6,918 bases of DNA from assembly GCA_017608955.1 (NCBI GenBank), contig JAFCEW010000023.1:1-6918 (forward strand), written 5' to 3'. Positions 6,305 to 6,918 of the stretch are shown piece after piece. Source of the DNA: Candidatus Aenigmatarchaeota archaeon (lineage in GTDB: Archaea; Aenigmatarchaeota; Aenigmatarchaeia; CG10238-14). Position 1 is the stretch's first letter. Each line of letters starts with the position of its first letter. Below the pieces are notes generated by a model that was not told the DNA's origin, did not search any database, and was given only the letters and a program-made list of their open reading frames with translations. The position numbers and the translations under genes were made by a program.

Positions 6305-6918
6305 TAGAACCCACCACCAGATCCTTCACTAAGTTTTCCTTCTGGACATATTATCACATCATAATGATCATATTTTGATTCTTTATTCCACACACAACCT
6401 TCATATTCACATTTTTCTTTTAATTCATTTTCGCTCAATCCTTTATTTTCTTCATATAAATCTTCACAACTTCTTTTTCCAGAAGGATTGCATGTATACA
6501 ATGATAACTGACTATTATATCCATATTCACACTTATAATGGCTAGAACATTCATCTTCATTATAGTTATAACATTCTTTTATATCACCTATACATGGACT
6601 CTTTTCAGTTTTTGTACTATCAGTCCATATTTCATAATTTCCAGGTTTCAAAGAACATGCTTTTTTACTCACATGTTTATGAATACCCAATCCATTTAGC
6701 CAATAGAATTTACAAACACTATTTTCAGGAAATATTAATGCAGCAGGATTTGTATTTTTTCTTCCAAAAGGAATAAATCCGAGTATTTTCCCTTTAATAT
6801 ATCCTATTGGCTCACATTTATCTGATTTTATTAGTGTTGCATAATCATTAGCATTTTTAATACTACTACTTTCTACAATTTTTAACCAAGAATCTCTTTC
6901 TATTTCAGCATTAGAATT
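6304..6918 (-). CDS. Cys-rich exterior protein with tandem cysteine modules, N-terminus cut by window edge
   Basis: The frame is open from the right edge to TAA at 6304-6306, giving 204 visible residues. The only in-frame alternative starts, such as TTG at 6690, lie within this continuous frame, so the true start is beyond the window. The visible N-terminal half (with ERDSWLKIVE and KILGFIPFGRKN) has no membrane helix and cysteines at visible residues 35, 69 and 88. The C-terminal part has two cysteine units: C109-x6-C116-x7-C124-x5-C130, then C143-x7-C151-x18-C170-x4-C175-x-W177. These match the two units of the 202-residue protein, with a nine-residue expansion in the second; the first ends in Y instead of W. 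The ten residues EKCEYEGCVW are encoded by identical codons in both genes. The protein ends in a Gly/Ser-rich EGSGGGF. An N-terminal anchor or signal peptide is expected but not visible. It is probably a surface component co-expressed with the pilin genes; function unknown. Confidence 0.8.
   Translation of the reverse strand, partial: NSNAEIERDSWLKIVESSSIKNANDYATLIKSDKCEPIGYIKGKILGFIPFGRKNTNPAALIFPENSVCKFYWLNGLGIHKHVSKKACSLKPGNYEIWTDSTKTEKSPCIGDIKECYNYNEDECSSHYKCEYGYNSQLSLYTCNPSGKRSCEDLYEENKGLSENELKEKCEYEGCVWNKESKYDHYDVIICPEGKLSEGSGGGF
6310..6318 (-). promoter_or_regulatory. Ribosome binding site GGTGGTGGG for the 57-residue gene
   Basis: The G-rich stretch ends 5 nt before the ATG at 6304 and contains GGTG, matching most of the GGTGA core. 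It also encodes part of the Gly-rich C-terminus of the upstream protein, so the G richness may have two causes. Confidence 0.4.
6387..6419. repeat. 33-bp perfect direct repeat, copy 2, inside the partial Cys-rich gene
   Basis: This copy is 1219 bp from copy 1, in the same orientation and the same reading frame, and encodes the same ten residues. Weaker DNA similarity continues on the 5' side of the genes (the SCE/GKR region near 5208-5230 and 6462-6480), so the whole module appears related and the 33 bp is its best-preserved part. Confidence 0.9.

Noticed and set aside
6120..6329. Minus-strand 69-residue open frame
   Set aside because: It overlaps the 57-residue frame at 6131-6304. Its translation has no clear membrane helix or pilin similarity, and its start has no stop-start coupling, whereas the 57-residue frame has all of these.
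6304..6690. A 128-residue gene starting at TTG 6690
   Set aside because: The same frame stays open to the window edge at 6918 with protein-like sequence, and no ribosome binding site supports a start at the TTG. It is the C-terminal part of a longer gene.

Overview
The window reads as a gene-dense, very AT-rich chromosomal piece of an archaeon, most likely a small-genome DPANN-type lineage (Woesearchaeota/Pacearchaeota-like). The reasons are an archaeal FlaJ/TadC-style type II secretion F (T2SF) protein, short archaeal class III (prepilin) signal peptides, ribosome binding sites of the GTGA(T) type close to the start codons, and TATA-like boxes placed for leaderless or very short-leader transcripts. 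The lineage is an inference; no rRNA, tRNA or other phylogenetic marker is present.

Layout. Positions 1-1045 (minus) hold the N-terminal 348 codons of a polytopic T2SF pilus-assembly platform protein that runs off the left edge. A 46-bp AT-rich divergent intergenic region separates it from a plus-strand gene (1092-2525) for a 477-residue protein with a basic cytoplasmic N-terminus, three membrane segments and a large beta-rich exterior part. That gene converges, with a 9-bp overlap, on a tight minus-strand cluster spanning 2517-6918.

The minus-strand cluster, in transcription order, is: a Cys-rich protein cut by the right window edge (6304-6918); a 57-residue pilin-like membrane microprotein (6131-6304); a 102-residue eight-cysteine pilin (5799-6107); a 202-residue Cys-rich membrane-anchored protein (5157-5765); and four proteins with one N-terminal membrane helix and an exterior domain: 149 residues (4708-5157), 263 (3912-4703), 164 (3416-3910) and 300 (2517-3419). 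Genes overlap by 1-4 nt or lie 1-33 nt apart. Three members have a clear (K/R)KG-type prepilin cleavage motif.

How they may work together (inference): the T2SF protein is the membrane platform of a type IV pilus-like machine. The minus-strand cluster would supply a small major pilin, several minor pilin-like or tip proteins, and two proteins with a tandem cysteine module of spacing about C-x6-C-x8-C-x4-C-x-W. The 477-residue protein may be an accessory or anchor. No assembly ATPase or prepilin peptidase is visible here. The most striking signals are the shared cysteine module, a 33-bp perfect repeat inside it in two genes, and a microprotein that aligns with the pilin helix but has lost the glycine at the cleavage site. 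There is no gene-free stretch longer than 300 bases, and no RNA gene, CRISPR array or mobile element was seen.
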